Source: Usnea hakonensis
Taxonomy: Eukaryota; Ascomycota; Lecanoromycetes; Lecanorales; Parmeliaceae
Direction of reading: 5' to 3'
Assembly (NCBI GenBank): GCA_013423325.1
Contig: BLJB01000081.1
Span: 177,868-241,867, forward strand
Length of the DNA stretch: 64,000 nt
Shown here: positions 38,593-49,503 of the stretch, one piece after another
Layout: every line of letters begins with the position of its first letter
How positions within the stretch are numbered: position 1 is the stretch's first letter
Position numbers and translations under genes: made by a program
The notes under the pieces: model-generated
What the model was told of the DNA's origin: nothing
What the model saw: the letters and a program-made list of their open reading frames with translations, nothing else
The model's database searches: none

Positions 38593-39087
38593 TTCTATAG
38601 AGTAGAGGTTTTCGACCGGGCTTACCTTATAGGAGGATGATTCTCGATGAACGGTTTTCTTTCTTTAAGGATGCGGTGGAATTATAGTGTAGAGCTATAT
38701 ATAGCCATATAGCTATCCCGAAGCCCACCTCTATTATTTGCCGAGGCCAAGATTCTATAGCTTGTTTTCCTACCCTTCCTGTTAGTGGAATAGGTGTAGG
38801 AATAGGAAGAGGGCGGACGGAAATAGTGGATGGAAATGTATGTAGAAGGTGGAGGGAGGGGGGAGTTAGAGAAGGTGGAAGGGGGTGGGCGGTTGGGCTG
38901 GTTTTGATTGTTCGTTGGGCCGGATGGGGAAAGGGGGATGGGGATGAGGGAGGATGATTTTCGAAGAATGTTTCTTTTCATGGTTTCCGTAGAGTTGTAG
39001 TCGACGTTGTTCAACAAAGGCGGTTTGGGAAAGGTGTGGGAGCAGTTTCTTTTGTGTCACGATAGAAAACTGGAGTTTTAGCCATGC
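38593..39087. other. G-rich intergenic segment after CFT1
   Basis: The plus strand is strongly G-rich from about 38,390 to 38,960 and includes runs of four to seven Gs. No gene is supported. A minus-strand proline-rich frame is a composition artefact. Confidence 0.5.
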
Positions 39088-39178
39088 TACGGAGGTCTGC
39101 ACCGAAAGTCCTGGGACAAGCCCTAACCCTATTTACATTATCCGAAGAGTCTTGGCATTCTCGGTGCAGACCTCCGTA
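39088..39178. repeat. Inverted repeat with perfect 18-bp arms
   Basis: The arm at 39088-39105 (TACGGAGGTCTGCACCGA) is exactly the reverse complement of 39161-39178, with a 55-bp spacer. The element ends 10 bp before the TATA box of the caspase-pseudokinase gene. Each arm holds CGG and CCG triplets like those bound by Zn2Cys6 factors. The pair may be a regulatory site, a small MITE relic or a hairpin in the leader. Confidence 0.8.
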
Positions 39179-39187
39179 CATCTTGCC

Positions 39188-39195
39188 TATATAAA
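39188..39195 (+). promoter_or_regulatory. TATA box (TATATAAA) of the caspase-pseudokinase gene
   Basis: TATATAAA is 76 bp upstream of the ATG at 39271. It directly follows the inverted repeat. Confidence 0.5.
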
Positions 39196-39270
39196 CAGCG
39201 CCAACATGCAGTAGCTACTGCAGGACCTTCTAGTTATACGGGTAGAATTAGGAGTCTGGCCCTGTCTAAG

Positions 39271-41608
39271 ATGTCTTCAGAGCAATCGGAAGGCAATCTT
39301 GTTGAAAAAATCTCGAAAAAGTTAACCGATTATCGTCTCATCAGGCATCAGCGGTATGCGGTCGTCGCTGTTCTCATGATATCCTGGAAAGACGACGATA
39401 CGAACAGTGCAGCTGAAATCAAGCAATTGAAGACAATCTTTCAGGATTCTTTCAATTACACTGTCTATTCCTACCAGATTCCTTCAGCTGAACCACAAAC
39501 ATCGCTCAATGAGCAAATTGCCACGTTTCTCAAATACTTCGGAGGATGCGACAATCTCCTTTTAATTTACTATGGAGGCCACGGCGGACCGAGGACAAAG
39601 AAGAGCAAAAGTCCCTGCACCTGGGCAGCGTGAGGTTCCCTTTGACTTCATCGATGCTTGTGACCATAGACTAATACATCCGAATTTTCGCCTTCTGCAG
39701 GAAACTCGAAGCTGATAGCCCGAGCTTGGATTGGTCGCTTATCCAGCCATCTCTCCTCAATGCAAACTGCGACGTGGCTATTATTCTTGACTGTTGTTAT
39801 GCCGGTCAGGCTGCAAGGTCTGTCTCTACTCAAACGATCGAACTGCTAGCGGCAACGGACAAAGATCAGTGGACACCAAACAGTCAAAGTAGTGAGCCAA
39901 CTTTTACTGAATGTTTGATCAAAGCCATGGGAAGCATGATTAAAAAGGACGGGTTTGTGACTCTCCGTGCTCTTGCCAAATCCTTGTCACAAGCAGAGGC
40001 AGGTCTTTACAGGCAGCCTTTCCACGTTTCTCTTGGTGGTGACCATTTAGCTGGACCAATTAAGTTAGTGAAGCTTCGCGATCCAAAAGATTCGCTCGGC
40101 CGACTTGGAGAAACGAATCCCGCAGTCTCAATGCAGCTCAGATTGTCGCTTTTTGAACCACTCAACTATGAGACTGTTTCATCGTTGATTCGATGGTTGA
40201 CAAGAGACTCACCTACGTCTATAGAGGATATTCAATCTACAGTAAAGGCATTTGCTGAAGCTAACGAGACCAGCCAACTCTGCAATCAGGTTCTCGAAGT
40301 TCATTCACAGGCTGATGGTCAGCTCTTGCCATACCTCTCCAAGCAAGGTCAAGCAGAGGGGCTCACCCTTCTTTCGCATTTACGGAGTGCAATGTCCAGC
40401 CCGGTTTCCACTTATCTGACTAACAGTGAAGCAATGGAGATCATCAATACTGTTAAGCAAAGATCACAGGATTTAGTAGTATTCATCGAGGACTCGCTTC
40501 CACGCCTCAACACAAGCTCTTTGCAAGCTTTAAATGCGGGAGAGAACCAAGATCTCAAATTTCGTATCAAAATGCGTTTGACGCTCACCGCTGAAGACAT
40601 GCCTGACACAGAGACCGCAATTGCGTTCGATGTTACAGATCCGCCTCGGGAAGGTCAGCGTTTTCGAATGGGATCGAAAGATGGCAAACGAGTGCTTGTA
40701 GAGTATTTCTACTACGAGGAGACGAAAGGCAACTCGGACGAATACATCTCACAACAAGTTAGAAGAATCTCAGCCCTGCATACCGTAGAAAAAAGCACAG
40801 CATTCCACTCAATGCAAGGGGTCGGTTTCCTGCGGGACTCGTTTAATAGAGTGAGATACGGGATTATCTACCAAATTCCAGAGGAGACAAAAGGCCAACG
40901 CCATTCGTGCCTATCGAACCTGATCTCTGCAGTCAATACAGTACCTCTTGAAGTTCGAATGCGTACAGCTTATGCTCTTTGTGAAGCTCTCCTGAATCTT
41001 CACTCCATTGGATGGTACCACAAAGCAATCAAGAGCGAAAATATTCTTTGCTTTGGTCGTGGTCCTGAATCAGATGGTAAAGGATCGTTCGATAAGTGGG
41101 AACTGCATTTCCCATATCTCATAGGTTTCAATTGTTCTCGGCCATCCGCTGCCGAGACACATAGCACAGTGGACTTCGCGACTGCCAACAATATCTATAG
41201 GCACCCAGACAGATGGGGCCTTGCCGCACCATTTCAGAGACATCACGACATCTACGCACTGGTAAGCTTCATCTCTTCGCTAGTAAAGTGCTCATTTTTT
41301 GTATACCTCAGCTGCTAGAGCTGACAATGGTCAAGGGCATCTTGCTGTTGGAAGTTGGTAGCTGGAGGCTGCTGAAAGATATGAGCGGAAAAATAAGGGA
41401 CTTCGAACATGTCAAATCCCCTGAAAACCTACGGGTGCTACTTTTGGGAAGTATCCTGGACAAGACAGCGCATGCAGCAGGAACAAGATATGCCTCTGCG
41501 ATACGCTTCTGTCTTGAAAAGCGGCAGTGGGGTGATCTGGATGAATGGCAGGTCCAGAAAATGATGAGGCAGATGGTACTTGAGCCCCTCAAAGCATGTT
41601 GTTCCTAA
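39271..41608 (+). CDS. Caspase-like protease fused to a C-terminal pseudokinase
   Basis: Exons 39271-39629, 39701-41261 and 41312-41608 give 738 residues. Residues 25-245 form a caspase/metacaspase-like p20 fold: YAVVAVLMISW, then LLLIYYGGHGG with the catalytic His at 104, then DVAIILDCCYAG with the catalytic Cys at 152. A helical linker follows. Residues 430-735 resemble the fungal kinase-like (DUF7580-type) domain, with YFYYEE, WYHKAIKSENIL (the HRD aspartate is alanine, residue 562), LIGFNCSRP in place of DFG (about 595), and YRHPDRWG, then GILLLEVGSW. So the protease dyad looks intact but the kinase half is catalytically dead. Such proteins are thought to take part in fungal regulated cell death and non-self recognition, but this pairing has no assigned function that I know. 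The first intron lies inside the p20 unit, between the His and Cys motifs. Confidence 0.85.
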
Positions 41609-42053
41609 AAGCACTTTGATGGGGGAAAGGGTGAGTAGATGAGACATTCAGTGGGCGGATTCCTCTACCACTTCCTCAAATGCTACAACGATACGGAAGA
41701 AATGCTACACGGGACGTTCAAACGCTTCATGTTCATGCAACATCGACCAGGTTGATGGGTAGATTTGTAAAGCCGTCTGACGGCTATTGAGAGGCGAGAC
41801 AGCAGTCATTTTCTTGAAACTTTGAACCCACTCAACTCTATCCATCCATTACAATGGCATCTCGCTGCTCTCATTCTCATATATTCCGACGGAGATACTT
41901 GCCCTCAATTAAGTTTGGGTGTGGAGTGTTATCTGAGCGTCGAACAAGCTCATATAAATCATCAGGATGGGCTCGAACGATAGAAAATTCGCCTAGAGGT
42001 GCCCGATACTCTGGTTTCACGATCCACACCACTTCGTCTTTCTCGAACGGAAA

Positions 42054-42368
42054 CTAGAAATGCCAGGGCTTGCAATTAGAGATCACATATAGGGCAGTTT
42101 TCTCAGCCTGAATATGTCTGGATAACAGGGGGCTAACCTCGGCCGGTTTCTGGTAAGGGTCGACATGCCCCTTCCGGTCTTTCTCTGGGATCTCGTCCTC
42201 ATCTTTCTGATCGTACTGTAGTCCATCCACTTCTTGTCAGGCTGACGACTCCTTGGGACTTCACTTTTTCGCCAGGAAATATTTGTCACTCACCGGATAC
42301 TGGTTCGACGCCGTAACGGCATTTGCCATTCGATCGTTCTGAGGCTGATTCTTGTCCTTGAAAGACAT
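42054..42368 (-). CDS. Small hydrophilic hypothetical protein
   Basis: Exon 42294-42368 begins MSFKDKNQPQNDRMANAVT. A 78-bp intron (GTGAGT...CTACAG) leads to exon 42054-42215, which encodes YDQKDEDEIPEKDRKGHVDPYQKP and ends CKPWHF. The product is 78 residues, highly charged and without a membrane helix or signal. I do not recognise it. The clean splice signals and divisible length favour a real gene. It lies between the caspase-pseudokinase and DUF6594 genes. Confidence 0.5.
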
Positions 42369-42659
42369 GACCGTACGTACGTGAACGAGGAGGACTGGTG
42401 TTTGTGTGGGGAAAATGTAAACTCAACTACGAGACAAAATGCTCAGCAAGCAGGCAAAAATGCGAAAGCTGACGTGATATCGTTAGGTTGGTTGCCTAGA
42501 TGACAGCCTGCAGCAGTCAGCCGCACGCCTAGCTGCAGCGACGCCTTGGAACCGGGGTAGTGATTGGAGCCAGCAACGCCACGGAGGGGCAGGGATGTGA
42601 GGTCCCTGACTCCTCTAACCTCTGTAGTGATAATCGCAATACTCTTACTCGAGTATAAA

Positions 42660-42677
42660 CTTAAGTATATACTTAAG
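42660..42677. repeat. Perfect 18-bp palindrome (CTTAAGTATATACTTAAG)
   Basis: A fully self-complementary AT-rich palindrome lies about 140 bp upstream of the DUF6594 gene's ATG, inside an AT-rich stretch (42640-42700). It could be a chance structure or a binding site. Confidence 0.7.
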
Positions 42678-42819
42678 GACAAGTATAGGTAATAAGTAGA
42701 GGGCCCTAACCCGAAGGGACTTGGGGTGCCGCTAGGCACTAGCCGATCTGAGGGACTGGGGCAAGTAACTTTTGTACAGAGCTTCTCTTTCGTCCGCACT
42801 CTGAGGCGAGAAATCAAAG

Positions 42820-44033
42820 ATGTCGCATCCTCACGCGAATATGAATGGACCGAAATGTAGGATCTGCAAGATCTCATCTGTCCTCTGAAAACAAAGCGCA
42901 ATCTTACACTTGAAGCTATCAACTGCTGACATCTTCAGTGCTGGAGGATTACCCGCAAGGGTACCCCCGGCTCGCCGCTTTCCTAGCTTTGGATCGAGAC
43001 TTCACCGTATTCAAACGGTTCGATTACCTGCACATGAGGAGCCTCCTGGAGCAACAAGACGAGCTGGCCGAGCTGCAGGAACGACTCGAACGGTGCGATG
43101 AAGCGGAGCCCATTCGGCTGGGACTCAGCAGCCGACGGCAAGATGAAAACGCGGTGCGACGGGAATTGCTTCGACATGTGAAAACCAAACTGCGCGAATA
43201 CGATCGGTCCGTGCAGGACTGTCATGCCATGTTGCGACTGCCCGAGGCCCACCGGACGCAAAAGCAGAATGTGGAAAATTGGTTCATGGGTATCAAACCG
43301 CTGGTGCGCTCGGAAAGTGCTTGCTACGTGAACTGCACGCGTGGTAATGACTACGTCGCTCTCGCGCCCAAGGATACCGATAGGGCCGGCCTGGAGACCC
43401 TTGTGGATCTCACGATGAGAACGTGTCCCAACGTTGCGAGGCATGTGAGTCAACCGCACTAGATTATCATGATAGTGGTGTTACATACTGGCTAAAGAAA
43501 AGTATTTTTCCCCAAACAAGTAGTTCCTCGACCCAGAGGTGAGTTGATGAAAACAAGAAACGAGCGGCGAAAAGTGGAGAGAGAAAAAAGAGCTATGTTC
43601 TGAGTGGAAATTTTTTCCAGGCCAAAACTCGCGACCGCAACATCTTCGTCTTCCTACCCAATATCCTCAACCGCATCGTGAAGATCCTGTTCGCCTTCTT
43701 CATCCCCCTGTGGCTGGTCTTCCCCACCGTCCTTCTCTACAACGCGACCAGCCACGGCAGCCGCGCGATCATCTACGCCATATTTACCTTCTGGACATCG
43801 TTCATTGTGATCTCCATGGCAAATGTCACCAAATATGACCTCACCCTGGCACTGATCACGTAAGTCTTTGTTTTCTGTGGTTTTTTTTGGTTTGGGCCGA
43901 AGGGGTCCCTTTAAAACTTGAAAAAAAAAATTGAAAATTTTCACGAAGCAGAGAGCGAGCGTTCCGCTGATGATGTTTCAGATACACCACACTTCTCGGA
44001 GCGTTTCTTGCTAGCAGTCAACCCTTTTCGTGA
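42820..44033 (+). CDS. DUF6594-domain membrane protein
   Basis: Exons 42820-42856, 42939-43444, 43621-43859 and 43982-44033 sum to 277 residues. The start MSHPHANMNGPK is followed by YPRLAAFLALDRDFTVFKRFDYLHMR, and a coiled-coil block LLEQQDELAELQERLERC. Then come LSSRRQDENA, NVENWFMGIKPLVRSESA and a C-terminal cluster of helices (ILFAFFIPLWLVFPTVLLYN, AIIYAIFTFWTSFIVISM, TYTTLLGAFLASS). This order is the fungal DUF6594 family, of unknown function and usually present in many copies. The protein probably sits in an internal or plasma membrane with the coiled coil in the cytosol. Confidence 0.85.
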
Positions 44034-44320
44034 CGTTCGTGCAGGATTCATTAGTCACGACAGTAGACGCGAGAAGTTTGAATCGAGCGAGAAGGCGAAA
44101 GCCGGTCGTTGAGCGGAGATTTTAGAAGAATCATGAAGTTTTGCGACAGCTACGTAGATCTTGTAGTGTTTAAAAACGCGTTATTTGATTCTATCCTGCT
44201 ACTATGTTCGCATTTAGGTATCTTCAAATTCTCGCCCGAGATGCCAGCCAAAGCTATTTGGGTTAGGTCCATAAAGACCTCACGTGTACTGGGTTGTTTT
44301 GACGTTTTCCATGCTTCGGG
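44034..44320. other. Short convergent intergenic segment
   Basis: About 290 bp between the DUF6594 and kinase-ankyrin stop codons. Nothing recognised. Confidence 0.4.
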
Positions 44321-47300
44321 CTATGCGAAGCATGTTTTAGTTTCACGAAGTCTGCCGAGATTGAACGAGAATACACTATGCTCGTCCTTCCAAGGCATCC
44401 TGCCCAGTTCCTGAGCCGTGTATTTCCCCTCCAGGCCTGGCCATGAAGCCTTCACATCCACCATCTTTGGGTTGCGTCTAACGAGCATTATTGTGTGGCT
44501 TACGTACACCATGTACCAACTGATGTGAAGTTCGGTGATGCCTTCGAATCGACGGTCATTTCTCAACAGATGCCACTGTAAAAACTCTTGTGCCACACGG
44601 AGTGAGCTGTTCCTCAAAGATTCAGCAGTTTTCTCCCCTGGAGTCAAAGTCGGACCGCTTGTGAAACCTTTGATTCGCTTTGCCCCTGTTTCGGCAGTAT
44701 GGGATATGACGTGTGCGATGCGGCGCAGGAATTGAGGTTTTATGGTCTGTTCCAGAATGGCTTGCTTCGAGGGGATAGCATCTTGCCTTTTCGCTACTCC
44801 TATTGTCCCGCGAGCGAGCAGCCAAGCTGCGGTCCGCGACAACCACATTGCGATCTGGAACGGTAAGAAAGGAACCACCAGGTCATCCCCGTCATCGCCG
44901 GCTCTCCTTTTAGCCAGGAATGGCACATTTGCATCAGCTCCGGCCTCGAGCAGAAGCCGAATAACATCAAGGTCAAGAAAACTCGCCGCTCGCTGAAGCA
45001 TGGTGACATCAATCTCATCCGGCGTGTCAATATATCCTGCCATTGACTCATTGGAGATCAAGGCTCGAAACGCATCCCAAAGCTCATTTTCCAATTTTTG
45101 GAATTTTGCATCGACAGGGTTCCCCGTACCTCGATAAGATTGCCTGCATTTCAATATCCCCATTCAGAGCGGCGACATCAAGGATCGAAAACCTAATGCG
45201 CTCATTGATCTTGTATCTGTCAACTCCTTTCTCAAGCAAAGCCTGCACACCCGTCTTCCAACCTTGAATCACAGCCGTAAAGAGAACATTTTCTTGGCTG
45301 CTATCAAGATCAGCAGACTCTGACCCCTTCAGTTCTCTGACCTCGTCGAGTTCAACGACAGAGAAGTTGCGAAGTATTGCCTCAAGAACGGGCTTCCAGG
45401 CTGTGTTAGCCCCCGCCTGCCCCAATGCTGTGTACAAGTTCGACATCAGTACTTCAGATCGTACATCGCTGTTGAAACCCTGTCTGATCACTGAGGGAGG
45501 ACATAATCCCAGGAGCACTTCCAAAGCTTTGAGGCATGATTGAGTTCTTGCAAAGACGATACAATTGCTGAGCATGGTATTGTAATTTATCAAATTATAA
45601 GCGTCACAGAGCCGAATGGTACGTTCAATTGCAATGTCCCCATATCGTCCATGAATAAGCAGATGTGTAAAGGCTTGACCATAACAGAGAGTTGGACAAT
45701 CTGTTTCGGAAAACAGACCAGATAATGCCCCGTTGGAAAGCAGATCTTCAGCTATTTCATAATAGGCGTATGAAATTGCATGTCCGAGTACGTTTCTTTC
45801 TTGACCTTTGGAGTGTGGAAGTAATGCAGCTACCAGACCACGGTTTCTTGCAACTACAGCCCACTCGATAGGCGTTCCAACTAATTTAAAGGTTGTCTTT
45901 GCCAAACGGGTCGCTTTAGAGCGGGCGTTGGTAGGGGCACCATAGGCAATTAGCAAGCTCACGGCTCTCTGAACAAGGTCCACAGGCATGTAAATCATAA
46001 GATGTAGTGCAGTAATGTCTTCTCTTCCACAAAGTGAGAGGTTAGCACCGTACTTAAGGAGAATTTTTAGCGAAGATAGATTGCCTCCTATGCAAGCGCA
46101 GTGCAACGCGTTGATTGGAGCCGTACGGCCTGTGATCGCTTCACCATTTGAAAGGAGCTTCGCTATGACTTCATCCTCACCCAGTAATGCAGCAATCTCC
46201 AAGGTTGTCATGTCGTCAGGACCAACAATATTGGATCCAATTTTACTGGAGAGCGTCGCGCTCGCTTGCTGTCCGATATATTTTGGATAAAACCAAGGGT
46301 GACCCTCAGAAGATAAAGCTCGAATCTCATTAGCTGCAGAGACAACTCTGGACTGAACTTTTCTCATCAAATATAGTTCAGAGGCAGCAAGATCCTCGAT
46401 CCCATTATTCTGACCTGTTTTAGGCTGGTTCTTTGGCTTTGCGAAGAGTTCAGGGGATGGAGAGCCGAGCGCTTCTGATAACCTGCCCAAACAAACGGAA
46501 GATTTAACACCATAAGATTTTGAAATCTGGAGCCAGCGAAGAGCTTCTTCCGAATTATAGCTTGTGCCAAACGCGATGAGATGGCACTCCGCTAAATTTA
46601 AGGCAGCTCTCTCACGCACCCTGTCAAAGTTGTCGAAGGGTTTAGAGGATGTGGCATACATCTTGAGTTCATCTAGAGCACGCCGTTGTAAGCTGTCTGG
46701 GAGGTTTAGACATGTGTAGTCCAAAAACTACAAAACAAGTGCGATTAGATGCTTGTGGTTCAATGAGTTCGGAAAACTGTCAACGCTGCATATTCATAGA
46801 CACATTGACTTGGAAGGTATGCTTACTTCTGCTTCTGGAAATTGCGTGCTCCATGTCTGGAAGCCTTTACGCATTTGTTCAAATACTTTCGCTGAGTGTT
46901 CGATTTCTTTAAAATCAAGACTACAAATTACATCAGTGTCATTTTGCATTGATACAAGAAACAGTCAATCAAACCCAGTCTTCTCTACTTCTGGCAGAAG
47001 GACTCTCCAAATTTTTCGGATCGGTTGCCTTTGTAGAGGGTCATCTTGGAGGGAGGCATGGAATGCTTGTAAGGCTTGGTCATAGAATGTTTCATCCATG
47101 TTTTGAGCCGAGAGGAATTTTTCGCCATACGTCAGCAGTCCGTTAATTGGGAGAGCCGATAAGAATGCCATCTTCTCCTCCACGTCCAATTCTTGCGTCG
47201 ATGTTCGAGATGGATCCAGCCAAGCGACGTCAAAAAAAGAGTGTCCATTGTTAAGGATTTCCCATAGCAAGAGGCCAAAAGAGAATATGTCTGCTTTGAT

Positions 47301-48095
47301 TACGATACTAATTTCAACATATCCGACCTTCAGGGCTTGATTTCGAACCTCAGGTGCACTCAAAAGTGGTGTTCCCAGTGGATAGTATACATCTCTCTCT
47401 GGATCCGCAGAGAAATCTCCATAATTTGCGTGTACGCTGAGTCCAAAGTCGGCTAACTTTGCGACATAACGCCCGCCCTTACCGTTGAAGATTAGAATAT
47501 TCTGAGTCTTGAGGTCTCCATGGCAAATATGTTCTAGATGTAGGACGAGCAGACCGCGGCTGACCTGAAACGCTAGGTCAATCTTTGCTTTGGTGTCCAA
47601 TTGCTGTCCGTTTCGCCGAAGAAAGGAAGCTATATCACCGAGTTCTGAATATTCCAGGAGCAGGTGAAATTGGCCATCGCCAGATGGGTCGAGACCGGCA
47701 AATGGTTCCTCGAAGCAAACGCCTACAACTTTGACGAAGATATCCCAATGGCGAGAGGTCGACGTGAGGATTCGTAGTTCAACCGTAAGACGGGCAAGAT
47801 CCTTGTCGAAATCTGAGATATGCTTACCATTACCATCCTGAAGACGTCTCGTGCGCTTGATGACAACACCAGGACGGCTTGATAGTTCCACAACCGCTTG
47901 TCCCCCAGAGCCTATGGGTTTAGGGGTGTTGAAACGGTCATTCACGAAATTTCCGTAATAAGAGACCTTGAGTCGGCTGGAGAGTAGTACCTGCATGAGA
48001 TCAAGGGCCGGCGTTGAAAGTCGCACGTCATTGTCAGCAGCAGAGGCGATTGGATTTTCGGCACTGGAGCTGCGCGGCCAGAGGGAAAAGGACAT
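44321..48095 (-). CDS. Protein kinase fused to ankyrin-type repeats
   Basis: The kinase exon (46975-48095) begins MSFSLWPRSSS and contains a glycine loop (IGSGGQAVVEL), VVIKRTR, HLLLEYSELGD, HGDLKTQNILIF (HRD to HGD, catalytic Asp and Lys kept), LADFGLSV, and SAPEVRNQ. It should be active. Exon 46827-46920 joins in phase (EKTG/LDFKEIEHSAKVFEQM). The third exon (from 46727) carries a Sel1/TPR-like stretch (NLAECHLIAFGTSYNSEEALRWLQ), then ankyrin repeats (TTLEIAALLGEDEVIAKLLSN, ALHCACIGGNLSSLKILLKYGA). The frame ending at 45084 overlaps the downstream frame 44321-45163, where RLLLEAGADANV continues the repeats. An intron joining them, possibly GTACGG to CGGCGAG, is tentative. A frameshift is the alternative. 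The family is known in Leotiomycetes. A recognition/signalling role is inferred. Confidence 0.8.
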
Positions 48096-49503
48096 TGTTG
48101 CTACTGGTATCGCCGCTCAGTGACCATGCCAATTCCTATATTTCTTTCAAACATTTCGAAACAGTTCTCGAATTTAATGAATCGCTGAGGTAGCAGCTGA
48201 GCGACGCAATAGCTCCACAAAGCATGCACGAGGCTAATTGACTTGTACCTAAGTACCGTAAGCGCTAGGTCGCAGGGTCTTGGCTATCATGATTCCATGG
48301 CTGTCATGCAACATATACTGCTGAGGCAGCGGCAGCTCAGCCCCGTTCATGCTTACCTTGACTTACATGATCCGAAACGTGTTTCTCAATCCTCCCTCAA
48401 GAGCCAGCCTCATTACTGCCTCTTCCGCATCTATTACATCCAACTTTTTAATACCCGGTCAAATCAAATCTCACGGTAAGGAATTCCTTCCCTCCGCAAT
48501 ACTTAAACAAGATGGCTGACAATACCTATGATGTTACCCTCCCCCCGAAGCTATCGAAACGAACATCAGAAAATGCAATAGCGAAAGGGTACCTGCACCT
48601 CATCTCCAGAGCAAGTCCCATGAACGCCTTGTCTAATAGTAGTTTTACCATCGTATAGGACAGCTATTGCCCATCTATCTCTCTGCCAGCGATCCCAATA
48701 CGAGGACATCTCGCCTATCTACCGACCAATTGAAAAGCTGTAAAAAGAGATTAGCGATCTGCCAGTGGCACGATACTTACGCCGCCGCAGGTGGGGCTAG
48801 GTCCAGGGTGTCCAGGCCAGAGGATTAAATGCAAGGTATTAAGTAGGACGCACATTCCCAGGCCATTAGGAACATGAGATACAATTAAGGAAGGAAGGAG
48901 CAAGGGTCCCTGAATGTTAACGACCTGGAGGCGGCAAAGGCCAGAAAGCGGGGAAGGTGAGAGAGAACCCGAAAGAAAGTCCATCTCATTTTGTGATGTA
49001 TGAATTGCTTACATGGGTGATCTCGCTTGGATAAGTACACTTACGCACGTCTCCGAGACATGAAACCCAATTTTTTAACCGTGCGGACATTGGCAAATGG
49101 AAAGAGTCCTACACCAACTCGGCCTGAAACACAGTGCCCTAAAATAAAAAGCGCTTAGTCAGTCCAAGTCAGATGGTGTAAAGATCAAGCGGTGGGTTTC
49201 TAGACTCATGAAGCAGATATGAAATATTGGCCAAGATTCTGGACCCAGTGATGTGACAAGATATTTCTCTCCCCCAGGAAGACAAAGAAGGTATTCCTCA
49301 TCAGCGAATGACACTGAGGCTCAACCTCGCCAAGCCATCTATTCTACGCTCCTTGCCCGCAAGTATCGAGGATACTACAATCCATATACACTCAAAATCT
49401 CCAGCAGGCCATTTCCCATGAAACAGGTCTAAAAGCTATCTAGACCCATCAGTTCACCCACCCTCTTACTCCCCCCTTCCTTCCTACCTACTAACCTACA
49501 CAC
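48096..49503. other. 1.4-kb intergenic region, no firm gene
   Basis: Contains the kinase-ankyrin promoter region on the left. A short frame starts MADNTYDVTLPPK at 48511 and stops after about 50 codons, with no support. No repeat or RNA gene was recognised. Confidence 0.45.

Noticed and set aside
39117..39132. Telomere-like CCCTAACCC
   Set aside because: Only about one and a half units of CCCTAA inside the inverted-repeat spacer; no array, so not a telomere.
42443..42922. 159-codon minus-strand frame
   Set aside because: Low-complexity Leu/Ser/Tyr runs over an AT-rich palindrome region, overlapping the start of the well-supported DUF6594 gene; no motif.
48511..48660. Short frame MADNTYDVTLPPK
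   Set aside because: About 50 codons, no domain, no splice continuation.
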